A DNA stretch of 64,000 nucleotides from Parapedobacter sp037190485. GTDB taxonomy: Bacteria > Bacteroidota > Bacteroidia > Sphingobacteriales > Sphingobacteriaceae. Below are positions 8,532-17,430 of the stretch, in pieces. Within the stretch, counting starts at the first letter, position 1. Each line of letters begins with the position of its first letter. The notes beneath the pieces are model-generated. The model saw only the letters and a program-made list of their open reading frames with translations. It did not search any database and had not been told where the DNA came from. Both the position numbers and the translations under genes were made by a program. The stretch spans positions 7,556 to 71,555 of the forward strand of contig JBBCJB010000032.1 of NCBI GenBank assembly GCA_037190485.1, given 5' to 3'.

Positions 8532-9482
8532 TCAAATCACTTTCTCAATCTGATAGCTGTCGCGTTCGGAGCCGTTGCGCGACACCAGTTCGGCTATGAA
8601 TCCGGTCAGGAACAGCTGGGTGCCGATAACGATGGCAATCAGTGCGAAGAAGAAAAGCGGTTGCTCGGTGACATTGCGGTACGCGCTTTGGTTGGCGATA
8701 CTGATCAGCTTCTCGGCGATGAGCCACACCGCAATGAAAAAACCGGCCAGAAAACTCAACACCCCCATGGTACCGAAGAAATGCATGGGCCGCTTGCCGA
8801 ACTTGCCCACGAAGAATATAGACAACAGGTCCAAGAAACCCTTGACGAAACGGCCAGGCCCGAACTTGGTTGTGCCATACTTACGCGGATAATGTTGCAC
8901 CACCTGTTCATCGATCCTCCTGAAGCCCGCCCATTTGGCGATAACCGGGATGTATCGGTGCATCTCGCCATAGACCTCGATATTCTTGACCACTTCCTTT
9001 CTGTAAGCCTTCAACCCGCAATTGAAATCATGCAGGTTGTGGATGCCCGACATGCCCCGCGTCACCGAATTGAACAATTTGGTCGGGATGGTCTTACTGG
9101 GCGGGTCATGTCGTTTCTGCTTCCAACCCGACACCAGGTCGAAATCTTCGTGTACGATCCGGCGGTACAGCTCGGGGATCTCATCGGGGCTATCCTGGAG
9201 GTCGGCGTCCATGGTAATCACCACGTCGCCCTGCGCGGCGGCAAATCCAACGCTAAGCGCCGCAGATTTGCCATAATTACGCCTGAACTTCACGGCGCTG
9301 ATGCGCGGATTGATCACTTTGAGTCCCTCGATGACCATCCACGAACCGTCGGTACTTCCATCGTCGACCAAGATGATCTCATAACTGAACCGATGGTCGT
9401 CCATCACGCGCCTGATCCAGGAGGTCAACTCGGGCAGCGATTCGGCCTCGTTGTATAGCGGGATGACGACGGAAATATCCAT
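8532..9482 (-). CDS. DPM1/GtrB-like family 2 glycosyltransferase
   Basis: 316 residues from the ATG at 9480-9482 (MDISVVIPLYNEAESLPEL). The GT-A domain carries LVDDGSTDGS and the metal-binding MDADLQD, with the acceptor-side NCGLKAYRKEV. Two C-terminal membrane segments (about 225-250 and 270-295) are as in polyprenyl-phosphate sugar transferases. Expected to move a sugar from a nucleotide donor onto undecaprenyl phosphate or a membrane lipid. A longer frame to 9497 would need a TTG start and adds no homology. It lies 15 nt after the DUF4199 gene. Confidence 0.9.
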   Translation of the reverse strand: MDISVVIPLYNEAESLPELTSWIRRVMDDHRFSYEIILVDDGSTDGSWMVIEGLKVINPRISAVKFRRNYGKSAALSVGFAAAQGDVVITMDADLQDSPDEIPELYRRIVHEDFDLVSGWKQKRHDPPSKTIPTKLFNSVTRGMSGIHNLHDFNCGLKAYRKEVVKNIEVYGEMHRYIPVIAKWAGFRRIDEQVVQHYPRKYGTTKFGPGRFVKGFLDLLSIFFVGKFGKRPMHFFGTMGVLSFLAGFFIAVWLIAEKLISIANQSAYRNVTEQPLFFFALIAIVIGTQLFLTGFIAELVSRNGSERDSYQIEKVI

Positions 9483-9497
9483 ACGAACGGTGCTCAA

Positions 9498-10097
9498 CTA
9501 AACGACTGGTTCATTGTCGTCATCGGCATATGATGCGAAAATGGGCAGATTGCGTTTGAAAATCGCCGCGAAAACAAGCGCACCGATAAAGTAGAAAATC
9601 GTGGTGATGGCCAAGCCTTGGATGAAATCCATCAAACTCGGATTCACTTGCTTTTCGATGCTTTTCTCAGCCTGTTCGATGGCATCGTCGATGACCTCTT
9701 GATCGGAACTGAACGCCTCCATCATTTTGGTCGTGGCATTGAGCGACGCGTCGCGCATCATGTCGGCATACGAGGGTTCTATCCATTTGGCGAACACGGT
9801 GGTGAACGAGGTGGAAATGACCACCTGAACGAAAAACATCAGGAAAATACTGCCCAAAGCCTGGCGGAACGTCCAATAGCCCCCGGCCTTCTTCCGTAGG
9901 TCTAGGGTGAAATAAATGGCGAGCCCAATGCCGATGGCGATAAGGACGATACCGAAACCGGGGTTGGCCAACAGGGTGGGCGATGCGTAATACACCAACA
10001 GGAAAATAACGATGTTGACTACGGCCCAAATAAGGGCGTTCGTAATCGCATCCTTCTTGCTGCTTTCGCTACTGGGTACGTGTTGATTTGTCTCCAT
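9498..10097 (-). CDS. DUF4199 family membrane protein
   Basis: 199-residue integral membrane protein with four predicted segments: about 25-45, 50-70, 85-105 and 160-185. The loop between segments three and four is long and charged, with EAFSSDQEVIDDAIEQAEKS, typical of DUF4199. No enzymatic motif is seen. Only 2 nt separate it from the upstream acidic protein and 15 nt from the downstream glycosyltransferase, so it is co-transcribed. Family function is unknown; the context suggests envelope or polyprenyl-sugar work. Confidence 0.85.
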   Translation of the reverse strand: METNQHVPSSESSKKDAITNALIWAVVNIVIFLLVYYASPTLLANPGFGIVLIAIGIGLAIYFTLDLRKKAGGYWTFRQALGSIFLMFFVQVVISTSFTTVFAKWIEPSYADMMRDASLNATTKMMEAFSSDQEVIDDAIEQAEKSIEKQVNPSLMDFIQGLAITTIFYFIGALVFAAIFKRNLPIFASYADDDNEPVV

Positions 10098-10099
10098 GG

Positions 10100-10783
10100 C
10101 TATGTCTTTTTTGATGAACGATTGTAAATTACCAATAATGTATATACGGCCGAGTCAAACGCGCGGTTTGCACTAGACTCCTTATATTCGACGAGTTGCT
10201 GCTCCGTGGGCCGCTGTTCGTAAAAAAAGCCCATGATGGCGTAGAACAGCCCAGCCAGCTCCTGGTCTTCAGGGATGTTTGCGGCCACCTTTGCGATTTC
10301 GCCGTACGAACTTTCCATCAGGATCTGGTTGGCAATCACCGGTTCATAGATCCGATACTCGTCCTGGAATTCGTCTTCATCCACCAACAGGAATTCCTTG
10401 AGGTAGTCGGCTAGCTGAGGTTGGATGTCCTCGTCCTGGCATTCCCGCAGGTACAGCAATAGGTTCAGCAATTCAGTGCCTCGATCGATGGTTTCCTCTT
10501 CTATGGCTTCCCATTCGGCAGATTCGAGGTAATCACCTTCCAACTTCTCCACATCGGCGGCAAAAAAATTCATCAGCAGCAAATCGAACGCTACCTCCCG
10601 CAGTTCCTCGTATTGCGGCGCATCGTCAAAGGCGTCATCCAACCGCGCCACCTTGTCCAGGTAAGGCACTTCCAAGGAAAAAACATCGATAAGCCGATCG
10701 ACAAAACCACTTGGATCCGTTTGTTCGATTTCGCCATAGGCCAGGATGCCACCCTTGAGGGCCCGCTTGATGTGGTCGTCCAT
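10100..10783 (-). CDS. Acidic soluble protein of unknown function between dihydroorotase homologue and DUF4199
   Basis: 227 residues, strongly acidic and predicted mostly helical, without signal peptide or membrane segment. Clusters such as LLVDEDEFQDEYRIYEP and WEAIEEETIDRG stand out. I do not recognise a family. It sits 3 nt after the dihydroorotase-like gene and 2 nt before DUF4199, so it is a member of a tight operon. Because the first gene product has lost its catalytic residues, this protein could be a binding partner, but that is speculation. Confidence 0.72.
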   Translation of the reverse strand: MDDHIKRALKGGILAYGEIEQTDPSGFVDRLIDVFSLEVPYLDKVARLDDAFDDAPQYEELREVAFDLLLMNFFAADVEKLEGDYLESAEWEAIEEETIDRGTELLNLLLYLRECQDEDIQPQLADYLKEFLLVDEDEFQDEYRIYEPVIANQILMESSYGEIAKVAANIPEDQELAGLFYAIMGFFYEQRPTEQQLVEYKESSANRAFDSAVYTLLVIYNRSSKKT

Positions 10784-10786
10784 AAT

Positions 10787-12058
10787 TCAGTACTGCGTGT
10801 TTATTATTTGACGTTTATTGATGATCATTGTTACTTTGCCAGTCAAGTCCTTTCCGAGCAACGGGCTATTACCAGACTTCGAACGATTGGCCTGCCGATC
10901 GAAACGCCAGCTGAGCGACGAATCGAAGACCGTGAGATTCGCCAGCGCCCCTTCCTTGAATTCGGGCTGCGGCAAACGTAGCACGCGCCGGGGCCCGACG
11001 GCCAATTTATCGACGAGTTGATCCACCGTCAACCCGGCTTGCAACGCCATGGGCAATACGGTCTGCAGGCCGATGATGCCATCCGCCGCGATCTGGAATT
11101 CCACTTGCTTATATTCGATCTCATGTGGGGTATGCTGCGAGGAGATGGCATCTACCGTGCCGTCCTTGAGTCCCTTGCGCAACGCCTTCACATCTGCCTT
11201 GGTGCGTAGCGGCGGGCTGACCTTGTAATGGCTGTCGAAACCGGCGACCAACTCGTCGGTGAACACGAGGTGGTGGGCGGCGACGTCGCAAGTTACCTTG
11301 ATACCCTTGGCTTTGGCTTTACGGATCAACTCGACGCTCTCGGCGGTGCTGATGGTCGTGAAATGGATGGCCGCATCGTTGTACTCGGCCAGGAAAAGGT
11401 CGCGGGCCACCATGAGTGCCTCGGCCAGATTCGGATTGCCCTTCATGCCGAGGTACGTGCTCGTGACGCCTTCATTCATCTTACCCCCCGCGGCGACGGA
11501 TGTATCTTCGGCATAGGCGATGACCAGTCCGTCGAACCCCTTGCTGTAGAGCAACGCCCTGCTCATGAGGCCGGCTTGCTGTACCGGATAGTTTCCGTCG
11601 CCAAAGGCGATGGCCCCGGCCAATTTCATATCGTAGAGTTCGGCGAGCCGTCCGCCCTCGCGGTTCTTGCTGAGCGCGCCCACCGGATGGATATCGACCG
11701 GCAACGACTTGGCCTTATTCACGATGAGGGCTACTTCCGAATGGCTATCCACCGGCGGATTCGTATTCGGCTGTACGGCCACACCGGTGAATCCGCCCGC
11801 CACTGCCGCCGCGCATCCCGATACGATATCTTCCTTGGTTTCCAAGCCCGGTTCGCCGAAATTGGCGTTCAGGTCAAAGAATCCAGGGGCGATGTATTGG
11901 CCCTTTGCGTCGAAGACGGTGGCATGCTTGGTATCGGCCTTGATCCGGCTGCTGATTTTCGCGATGACACCACGTTCCACCAAGACGTCCAGTTCTTTGT
12001 TGTGGAAGGGGGAATCAGGGAAAGCGACCCTGGCAGACTTGATGAGTACGTTATCCAT
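10787..12058 (-). CDS. Dihydroorotase-like protein lacking catalytic residues (probable pseudoenzyme)
   Basis: 423-residue amidohydrolase-fold protein clearly aligned with type I dihydroorotase (APGFFDLN..EPG, QPNTNPPVDS, DVAAHHL, SPPLR). Comparison with active family members shows key losses. The HxH metal motif is Asn64-Ala-Asn66; the HCED histidine is Tyr182 (AYAED); the second metal histidine of the HVST motif is Thr235; the catalytic Asp of ATDHAPH is Gln308 (SSQHTPH). It should not bind the usual zinc centre or open dihydroorotate. Known parallel: inactive dihydroorotase homologues that serve as structural partners of aspartate transcarbamoylase. First gene of a five-gene operon with a good promoter 87 nt upstream. 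Confidence 0.9.
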   Translation of the reverse strand: MDNVLIKSARVAFPDSPFHNKELDVLVERGVIAKISSRIKADTKHATVFDAKGQYIAPGFFDLNANFGEPGLETKEDIVSGCAAAVAGGFTGVAVQPNTNPPVDSHSEVALIVNKAKSLPVDIHPVGALSKNREGGRLAELYDMKLAGAIAFGDGNYPVQQAGLMSRALLYSKGFDGLVIAYAEDTSVAAGGKMNEGVTSTYLGMKGNPNLAEALMVARDLFLAEYNDAAIHFTTISTAESVELIRKAKAKGIKVTCDVAAHHLVFTDELVAGFDSHYKVSPPLRTKADVKALRKGLKDGTVDAISSQHTPHEIEYKQVEFQIAADGIIGLQTVLPMALQAGLTVDQLVDKLAVGPRRVLRLPQPEFKEGALANLTVFDSSLSWRFDRQANRSKSGNSPLLGKDLTGKVTMIINKRQIINTQY

Positions 12059-12144
12059 GTGTATATATAGCGGAAAAAGGCACCGATGAGGCCGGGAAGT
12101 TGACTTTTAATGCAATTGCGGCAGCGTGTACATTCATTAAAGAA

Positions 12145-12174
12145 CAAAAGTACGAAATCAAGCGCAATGGCAAA
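12145..12174 (-). promoter_or_regulatory. Promoter of the dihydroorotase-like/DUF4199/glycosyltransferase operon
   Basis: On the minus strand TTTG (12174-12171), an 18-bp spacer and TACTTTTG (12152-12145) match the Bacteroidetes consensus closely. This gives an mRNA leader of about 80 nt before the ATG at 12058. Confidence 0.55.
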
Positions 12175-12189
12175 TCTTTATTTTTGAAA

Positions 12190-12756
12190 TTATTGCCCTT
12201 CGCCCCATCGATAGCCGCCCGCATCGAACCCCGCCAGCCCCAACACGCGATCGATCACCGTGGCGGCCAGCTGCTCGAAATCGTTCGGCAGGCTATAGAA
12301 CGAAGGGCTTGCGGGGCAGATGATCCCGCCCGCTTCGGTCAATGCCTGCATGTTGCGCAAATGGATAAGGCTCAACGGTGTCTCGCGCGGCACCAAAATG
12401 AGCTTGCGCCGTTCCTTCAGGATTACATCGGCAGCGCGGGTGGTCAGGTCTGACGACGTACCGTGGGCGATCCGCGCCAATGTACCCATCGAACACGGGC
12501 ACACGATCATCGTATCGTAGTTGGCCGACCCGGAGGCGAACGGCGCGAAGAAATCTCCCTTTTCATAAAACGCGAAGGGGTAGCTCGCATGATTGTCCTG
12601 CTGCAACTCGAACCGCCATACGTCCTTGGCGTTGTCAGACATCACCACGCCCACGGCATCCCATTGGTCCCGCAAAGCCAATAATTTATCGAAGAGCACC
12701 TTCGCATAGATGGATCCGCTGGCTCCGGTAACGGCAACGACAATTTTTCTCGGCAT
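12190..12756 (-). CDS. ubiX: UbiX-type flavin prenyltransferase
   Basis: 188 residues from the ATG at 12754-12756. Prenylates FMN with dimethylallyl phosphate to give the prFMN cofactor of UbiD-type decarboxylases. The N-terminus MPRKIVVAVTGASGSIYA is the family FMN-binding loop; MIVCPCSMGTLARIAHG and LVPRETPLSLIHLRNM are further signatures. The frame is open to 12804 but family homology begins at MPRK, with an AAGGT element just upstream. No ubiD is in the window. Menaquinone genes at 52.9-55.5 kb are a possible, unproven functional link through a decarboxylase. Confidence 0.92.
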   Translation of the reverse strand: MPRKIVVAVTGASGSIYAKVLFDKLLALRDQWDAVGVVMSDNAKDVWRFELQQDNHASYPFAFYEKGDFFAPFASGSANYDTMIVCPCSMGTLARIAHGTSSDLTTRAADVILKERRKLILVPRETPLSLIHLRNMQALTEAGGIICPASPSFYSLPNDFEQLAATVIDRVLGLAGFDAGGYRWGEGQ

Positions 12757-12885
12757 ACCTTGTAAATATTTTCCAAACATAGCCAACCCATCATTGAATT
12801 GCAAGTAACCCCATCAATCGTCGACCACTTCGCCATACGACAACCCATTTTTCTTCGTACCTTTACCGTAAGAAAACAAAAGAAC

Positions 12886-13203
12886 ATGCATTCATCGGCC
12901 ACATCGCGACAAAGCGCTTACCTCCCCGTTCCCTGGGAATACAAGGAAGTGATCGACGAGGAAATCACGCGGCAACGCAGCGGCAAGGTCTTTTTCTTCA
13001 ATCTCGCCGGTGAGGTCGATGAAGCCGCGGGACGCCTCATTGAACGATTTGACGAAAAGCAGGAAGGCGAATTCATCCGGTTGGATACGGGGGTTCGCAT
13101 CCGAATCGACCGCATCATAACGCTATTCGGGAAAATCGGGGCTGCCTATGGCGAGTACGAAGCGTACGCCAACGTCTGTGCGGATTGCAAAGGCGACGAG
13201 TAG
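12886..13203 (+). CDS. Small conserved protein of unknown function
   Basis: 105 residues from the ATG at 12886. Basic-acidic mixed soluble protein with no signal peptide. Notable stretches are VPWEYKEVIDEEITRQRSG, FFFNLAGEVDEAAGRLIERF, and a C-terminal CADCKGDE with a Cys pair that could hold a metal or be redox active. It is divergent from ubiX and convergent with the DUF4153 gene (9-nt gap). I do not recognise its function; codon use looks like a real gene. Confidence 0.7.
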   Translation: MHSSATSRQSAYLPVPWEYKEVIDEEITRQRSGKVFFFNLAGEVDEAAGRLIERFDEKQEGEFIRLDTGVRIRIDRIITLFGKIGAAYGEYEAYANVCADCKGDE

Positions 13204-13212
13204 GCGACGCGA

Positions 13213-15087
13213 TCACTCCGCTTTCCTGATCAACAACTCGGCCACCACCCCTGTCCGCAGGTCGCTGCGGGGTTGCGGAAGCTGGCCGTCCACGCCGGTC
13301 CGGTCGAACGTGACTTCCTCGAAACGCAATACAAAATGATATCCGCCGAGCAGGAAGGATGATGACGGCGTTTCGAGGATAATCTCCGATTTGATAAAAA
13401 GCTGGTTGGCATGTTGGGCATAGAGGGAATCGACGATCGGGAGAATGTTATGGCGGTATACCGTATCGGCAGTAGGCCCCGACAAAGCAAAGTTATAGCA
13501 AAGGCTATCCTGTTGCCGATGGCTCGCACTTTCGGGATAAGGACCGCCGATCTCCAGCCGCGCCGAATCCGCGCCGAAAACGTATTCTTTCTGCGGATAG
13601 CCCGTGCCCAATTGCAGCCTCGGTATCATGTGGTCATACCCGCGGGTGTCATGGAGCCGATCGTACCCCGTCACGACGCCGCTTTTCAAGACGCTATAGG
13701 TCACGGCCACGTGCGATCCATCCTCCACCACATTCGTAAACAAGTTGGCAAAATCATATTCGGCTGTCCATCGCCCTTGCAATAGCGTATCCACTTTCAC
13801 GCCGAGGCTATCGGGAATCAATGATTTGATGGCTTGATCCCTGTCGCGTGTTTTCAGGTATTGGAACACACTGGCTATCGCATTGGCGTCGGCTCGATTC
13901 ACCTGCCGCGAAAAATCGACCTTTCCTTCCGAATCGAGCAACGCATGCGTTTCCATGAGGCTTTGCAAGCGCCCTTGCTGGCTTCGTAACGATACCGAAA
14001 ACACATTGCCGAAAGGGAGCCACAGGCACAAGGCACCGACCACGAAGAGACTGGTCGGTACCGCCTTGATGTCGTGTTGTTTGCGCGTAAGCTGGTATCC
14101 GGCCATCGCCAACAACCAACACGCAAGCATCAATACAAAATAGCGATTTTCGGTGACTCCATAGGCCGCCACCCGAACTCCGATCGCGACGAAAAGCAAT
14201 ACCAACAAGGGGAGCAGCGTGAGGTAAAAGCTCCGTGCGAAAATCCTGACCCAGACCTTTTCGCCCGCACCGTTCAGCGGATGGAGCAGCAACAGCGACA
14301 GCATGCCCAATGCGCTATAGGCCAACACGAGGTAGCTTACCCAACCCTTGGGCAAATCCCATTCCAGCACGATCTTCAGGCCGTAGCTGTACAAGATCAA
14401 TAGGTAGATGGCCAACAACGGCACCAAGACATACTGCACGAAAAAAAGCAATACCGGCGGATACGGCACGGAGGCCTTCAATGCATCCAAACCACCGGTT
14501 GAAAACAGGCAGAAAATCAGGCTGCTGCCGAAAATCAGGATCGTATACGCCATCCGCTCCCAAAAATGGCTGCCCACGCTTACGCCGAACAGGTTTTCCA
14601 CGGCCACCACAGCGAGCGCCAAACCGCCCCATAGTACCACGGTAAAAACACCGGTCTGAACGATATTGATAAATAACGCTTTGTTGTAATCCCAGAACCC
14701 CCCGTTGTCACCGCGTCTGCCGAACGGGATGATGGCCACCAGGAGGTGGAAAATGACGGCCGAGACGCCCAGTATGACTACCGGAACAGGGCCGTCTTGG
14801 TCGGCACCGATATCCGGCAACAGCACGTAATATAATCCGAGGACGACGAATCCCATCAGCGGCAACGGCCATCGTAAGCGATAGCGTTGTTGCGCGATGT
14901 GCAACGCAAACAGCAGAGCGACCCCCAATAGGCCCAGCCACCCCAATTTCAGCAACGCTTCCGAACCGCTTCGCTCCACCGACTCGGCAATGAACGCCCC
15001 GGTCGCCACCAGCGCGACCAGCAGCACCCCGTAGTACCGTGTAACGGCCACGCCGACGTCGCGTAACAATGCTTTCACCTTTTCCAT
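13213..15087 (-). CDS. DUF4153-type multi-span membrane protein
   Basis: 624 residues from the ATG at 15085-15087. The N-terminal two thirds hold about eleven to twelve membrane segments; the C-terminal about 220 residues, after LPFGNVFSVSLRSQQGRLQ, form a soluble domain. This is the DUF4153 arrangement, of unknown function. A TAACTTTG box on the minus strand ends 6 nt before the ATG, so the mRNA is likely leaderless, which supports this start over one six codons upstream. A terminator of the upstream peptidase gene lies just before it. Confidence 0.82.
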   Translation of the reverse strand: MEKVKALLRDVGVAVTRYYGVLLVALVATGAFIAESVERSGSEALLKLGWLGLLGVALLFALHIAQQRYRLRWPLPLMGFVVLGLYYVLLPDIGADQDGPVPVVILGVSAVIFHLLVAIIPFGRRGDNGGFWDYNKALFINIVQTGVFTVVLWGGLALAVVAVENLFGVSVGSHFWERMAYTILIFGSSLIFCLFSTGGLDALKASVPYPPVLLFFVQYVLVPLLAIYLLILYSYGLKIVLEWDLPKGWVSYLVLAYSALGMLSLLLLHPLNGAGEKVWVRIFARSFYLTLLPLLVLLFVAIGVRVAAYGVTENRYFVLMLACWLLAMAGYQLTRKQHDIKAVPTSLFVVGALCLWLPFGNVFSVSLRSQQGRLQSLMETHALLDSEGKVDFSRQVNRADANAIASVFQYLKTRDRDQAIKSLIPDSLGVKVDTLLQGRWTAEYDFANLFTNVVEDGSHVAVTYSVLKSGVVTGYDRLHDTRGYDHMIPRLQLGTGYPQKEYVFGADSARLEIGGPYPESASHRQQDSLCYNFALSGPTADTVYRHNILPIVDSLYAQHANQLFIKSEIILETPSSSFLLGGYHFVLRFEEVTFDRTGVDGQLPQPRSDLRTGVVAELLIRKAE

Positions 15088-15093
15088 AACGAC

Positions 15094-15101
15094 CAAAGTT
15101 A
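15094..15101 (-). promoter_or_regulatory. -7 promoter box of the DUF4153 gene
   Basis: TAACTTTG on the minus strand, matching TAnnTTTG, 6 nt before the ATG at 15087. A TTTG run occurs upstream but at a spacing shorter than consensus. Confidence 0.45.
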
Positions 15102-15114
15102 GCAAAAGTCAGGA

Positions 15115-15145
15115 CAAAAAAAACGGGGAGCGTGCGCCCCCCGTT
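15115..15145 (-). terminator. Rho-independent terminator of the DPP7-like peptidase gene
   Basis: Minus strand: a 7-bp stem AACGGGG/CCCCGTT around an 10-nt GC-rich loop, followed by a run of T. It lies 29 nt after the peptidase stop. Confidence 0.7.
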
Positions 15146-15173
15146 CATCCAGCGGAAAACCGATGGAAACGCG

Positions 15174-17318
15174 TTATTCCGCGATTGTCATTTCATCGAC
15201 CAAATGCGTCGCACCGGCGAACTTATCGATCACGAACAGCACGTAGCGGATATCCACCGCGATGGTCCGTTGCAGCTGGTTGTCAAAAATGACGTCGCCG
15301 GCCATCGCCTCGATGTTCCCGTCGAAGGCAATCCCGATCAGCTCGCCACGCCCGTTCAAGACCGGCGAACCGGAGTTGCCTCCCGTGATGTCGTTATCCG
15401 TCAAGAAGTTCACCGGCAGGTTCCCGTCCTTGTCCGCATAGCGTCCATAATCACGCCGTTCGTGCAATTCGCGCAATTTCGCGGGCAAGTCGAACTCGGC
15501 GTCGCCGGGTTTGTATTTCGCGACGGTGCCTTTCAGTGTCGTGAAATAGTTGGCACTGGCATCATTGCGGGCATCCGGCGGCAGGGGCGTGATTTTGCCG
15601 TACGTGAGGCGTAAGGTACTGTTCGCGTCCGGGTAGTATTTTTCACGGGGATTCAGCTGGCGCGTCCCCTCCACATAGCGGCGGAACGCCCGTTGGAAAC
15701 CTTCCGTTTCCACCTGCAGTTCGGGCGTCGTGGCCCGGTACCGGGTCAGCAACTCGCTTGATAGCCGGTACAACGGGTCGCCTTGCAACAGCTCGGCATC
15801 CGGATGCTCCAAGAACCCCTCCACGCGTGCTTGCGAGGCCAACACACTGGTTTCGAAAGCCTTTGCGATGTAGCCCGAGAGGTCGTTGCCATTGGCGCGA
15901 TACAAGGAATCGACATAAGGTGATACGCCCCATTCGGTTGCCTTTTCGGCATACAGGTTCAAGAGCGAAGCCAACACGTCCCTTTCAAGCGGTAAATGCA
16001 GTTTCTCGTAGGTTTCCGGGAGTTTCGTTTTGATCTGCTCAGCGACCTCCTTGCGCTTCGCCTCGTTTTGCCCAACATAGTATTGCAGCGCATTGCCCAG
16101 TGACTGCGGCATCGCCGCGAAGTTGCTTCCTCGCAACAAGCCCACCAAGTAGTTGTCGTGCCGCGCCTTCAGATCGGTGCCTGCATAATACCGTTCGAGG
16201 TCTTCCACGACCGAACCATACCGCGCACGATTCCGTTTTTTGTTGGCCCAACGGTCGAACTTTTCTTCTTGCGCGGCTTTGGCCGCTGCCGTACCGTGTT
16301 GTGAAAGCGCATCGATCATCCCTTGGCGGTTTTTCCAGTAATTGGCTACCTGCGAGTACTTCGATGCATAATTCAGTTTCACCTCCTGGTTGCCATCCAT
16401 ATACTTTTTCATCACATCCATGGCTGTTTTTGACGCCTCGACCCATGCGGGATAAGCATAGCGCACATTTTGGTTCACCCCACCCGAGGGCATCCACCGG
16501 TTGGTACGTCCCGGATATCCCAGGATCATGGCAAAATCGTTTTCGGTAAAGCCCTTCGTGCTCACGGTCAAATGCTGCTTCGGCTTCATCGGGATGTTGT
16601 CTTCCGCATAGGGTGCCGGGTTGCCGTCTCGGTCGGTGTACACCCGGAACAGCGCGAAATCGCCCGTGTGGCGTGGCCATTCCCAATTGTCGGTGTCACC
16701 GCCGAACTTGCCGATGCTGTTTGGTGGGGTGCCCACCAAACGCACGTCGGGAAAATCCTGGTAAACGAAATAATAGTATTCATTGCCCTCGTAAAAAGGA
16801 CGCACCGAAACGGTATACTTGCCGCCTTCGTTATTTTCCTGTTCGATCCGGGCGATTTCCTGATTGATCGCCTTTTCGCGTTCGGCTTCGCCCATCCCCT
16901 CGTTGACCACGCCCAACATGCGTTCGGTCACGTCGTCCATCCGCACGAAAAACCGGACCGAGAGCGCATTCGGTTTCAATTCCTGTTGCTTGGTCGCCGC
17001 CCAATAGCCATCCGTGAGGTAATCGTTTTCGGGCGTCGACAGCTCGGCAATGGCGCCGTAGCCACAGTGGTGATTGGTGAGCACCAACCCTTGGCCGGAA
17101 ACGATCTCGGCCGTACAGCCGCCCCCGAATTGAACGATCGCGTCCTTGATGCTCGAATTGTTGATGCTGTAGATTTCCTCCGCGGTAAGCTGGAGGCCCA
17201 TTTTCTGCATGTCCCGCTCGTTGAGCTTCTTGAGGTGCATCAAGAACCACATGCCTTCATCCGCGATCGCGCTGGCGCTGACCGCGGTCATCCATAGTGC
17301 AATTAGTATTTTCTTCAT
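15174..17318 (-). CDS. S46 family dipeptidyl-peptidase, DPP7-like
   Basis: 714-residue exported serine exopeptidase that removes dipeptides from the N-terminus of peptides in the periplasm. Signal peptide MKKILIALWMTAVSASAIA. The catalytic triad is visible: TNHHCGYG (His83/84), NWEWPRHTGDF (Asp), and GGNSGSPV (Ser). Eighteen residues after the Ser lies Gly (IAFDGN), the position that is Arg673 in Porphyromonas gingivalis DPP11 and Gly in DPP7; Gly predicts a preference for hydrophobic rather than acidic residues. A companion with Arg here is at 27265. A -7 box lies 7 nt before the ATG and a terminator follows the stop. Confidence 0.93.
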   Translation of the reverse strand: MKKILIALWMTAVSASAIADEGMWFLMHLKKLNERDMQKMGLQLTAEEIYSINNSSIKDAIVQFGGGCTAEIVSGQGLVLTNHHCGYGAIAELSTPENDYLTDGYWAATKQQELKPNALSVRFFVRMDDVTERMLGVVNEGMGEAEREKAINQEIARIEQENNEGGKYTVSVRPFYEGNEYYYFVYQDFPDVRLVGTPPNSIGKFGGDTDNWEWPRHTGDFALFRVYTDRDGNPAPYAEDNIPMKPKQHLTVSTKGFTENDFAMILGYPGRTNRWMPSGGVNQNVRYAYPAWVEASKTAMDVMKKYMDGNQEVKLNYASKYSQVANYWKNRQGMIDALSQHGTAAAKAAQEEKFDRWANKKRNRARYGSVVEDLERYYAGTDLKARHDNYLVGLLRGSNFAAMPQSLGNALQYYVGQNEAKRKEVAEQIKTKLPETYEKLHLPLERDVLASLLNLYAEKATEWGVSPYVDSLYRANGNDLSGYIAKAFETSVLASQARVEGFLEHPDAELLQGDPLYRLSSELLTRYRATTPELQVETEGFQRAFRRYVEGTRQLNPREKYYPDANSTLRLTYGKITPLPPDARNDASANYFTTLKGTVAKYKPGDAEFDLPAKLRELHERRDYGRYADKDGNLPVNFLTDNDITGGNSGSPVLNGRGELIGIAFDGNIEAMAGDVIFDNQLQRTIAVDIRYVLFVIDKFAGATHLVDEMTIAE

Positions 17319-17325
17319 ATGGCCA

Positions 17326-17333
17326 CAAAGGTA
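17326..17333 (-). promoter_or_regulatory. -7 promoter box of the DPP7-like gene
   Basis: TACCTTTG on the minus strand, 7 nt before the ATG at 17318; implies a leaderless or nearly leaderless mRNA. Confidence 0.45.
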
Positions 17334-17403
17334 AGGAATAGTTTCGAGCGTCTTTTCAGTCGGGCCATTCGGGAATAATTTTCAATATTCGGAACTTTAT
17401 CTT

Positions 17404-17411
17404 TATTTTTG
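17404..17411 (+). promoter_or_regulatory. -7 promoter box of the ECF sigma gene
   Basis: TATTTTTG matches TAnnTTTG and lies 19 nt before the sigma-factor ATG. No clear -33 element. Confidence 0.4.
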
Positions 17412-17430
17412 TTGAAGGCAGCAACCAATT

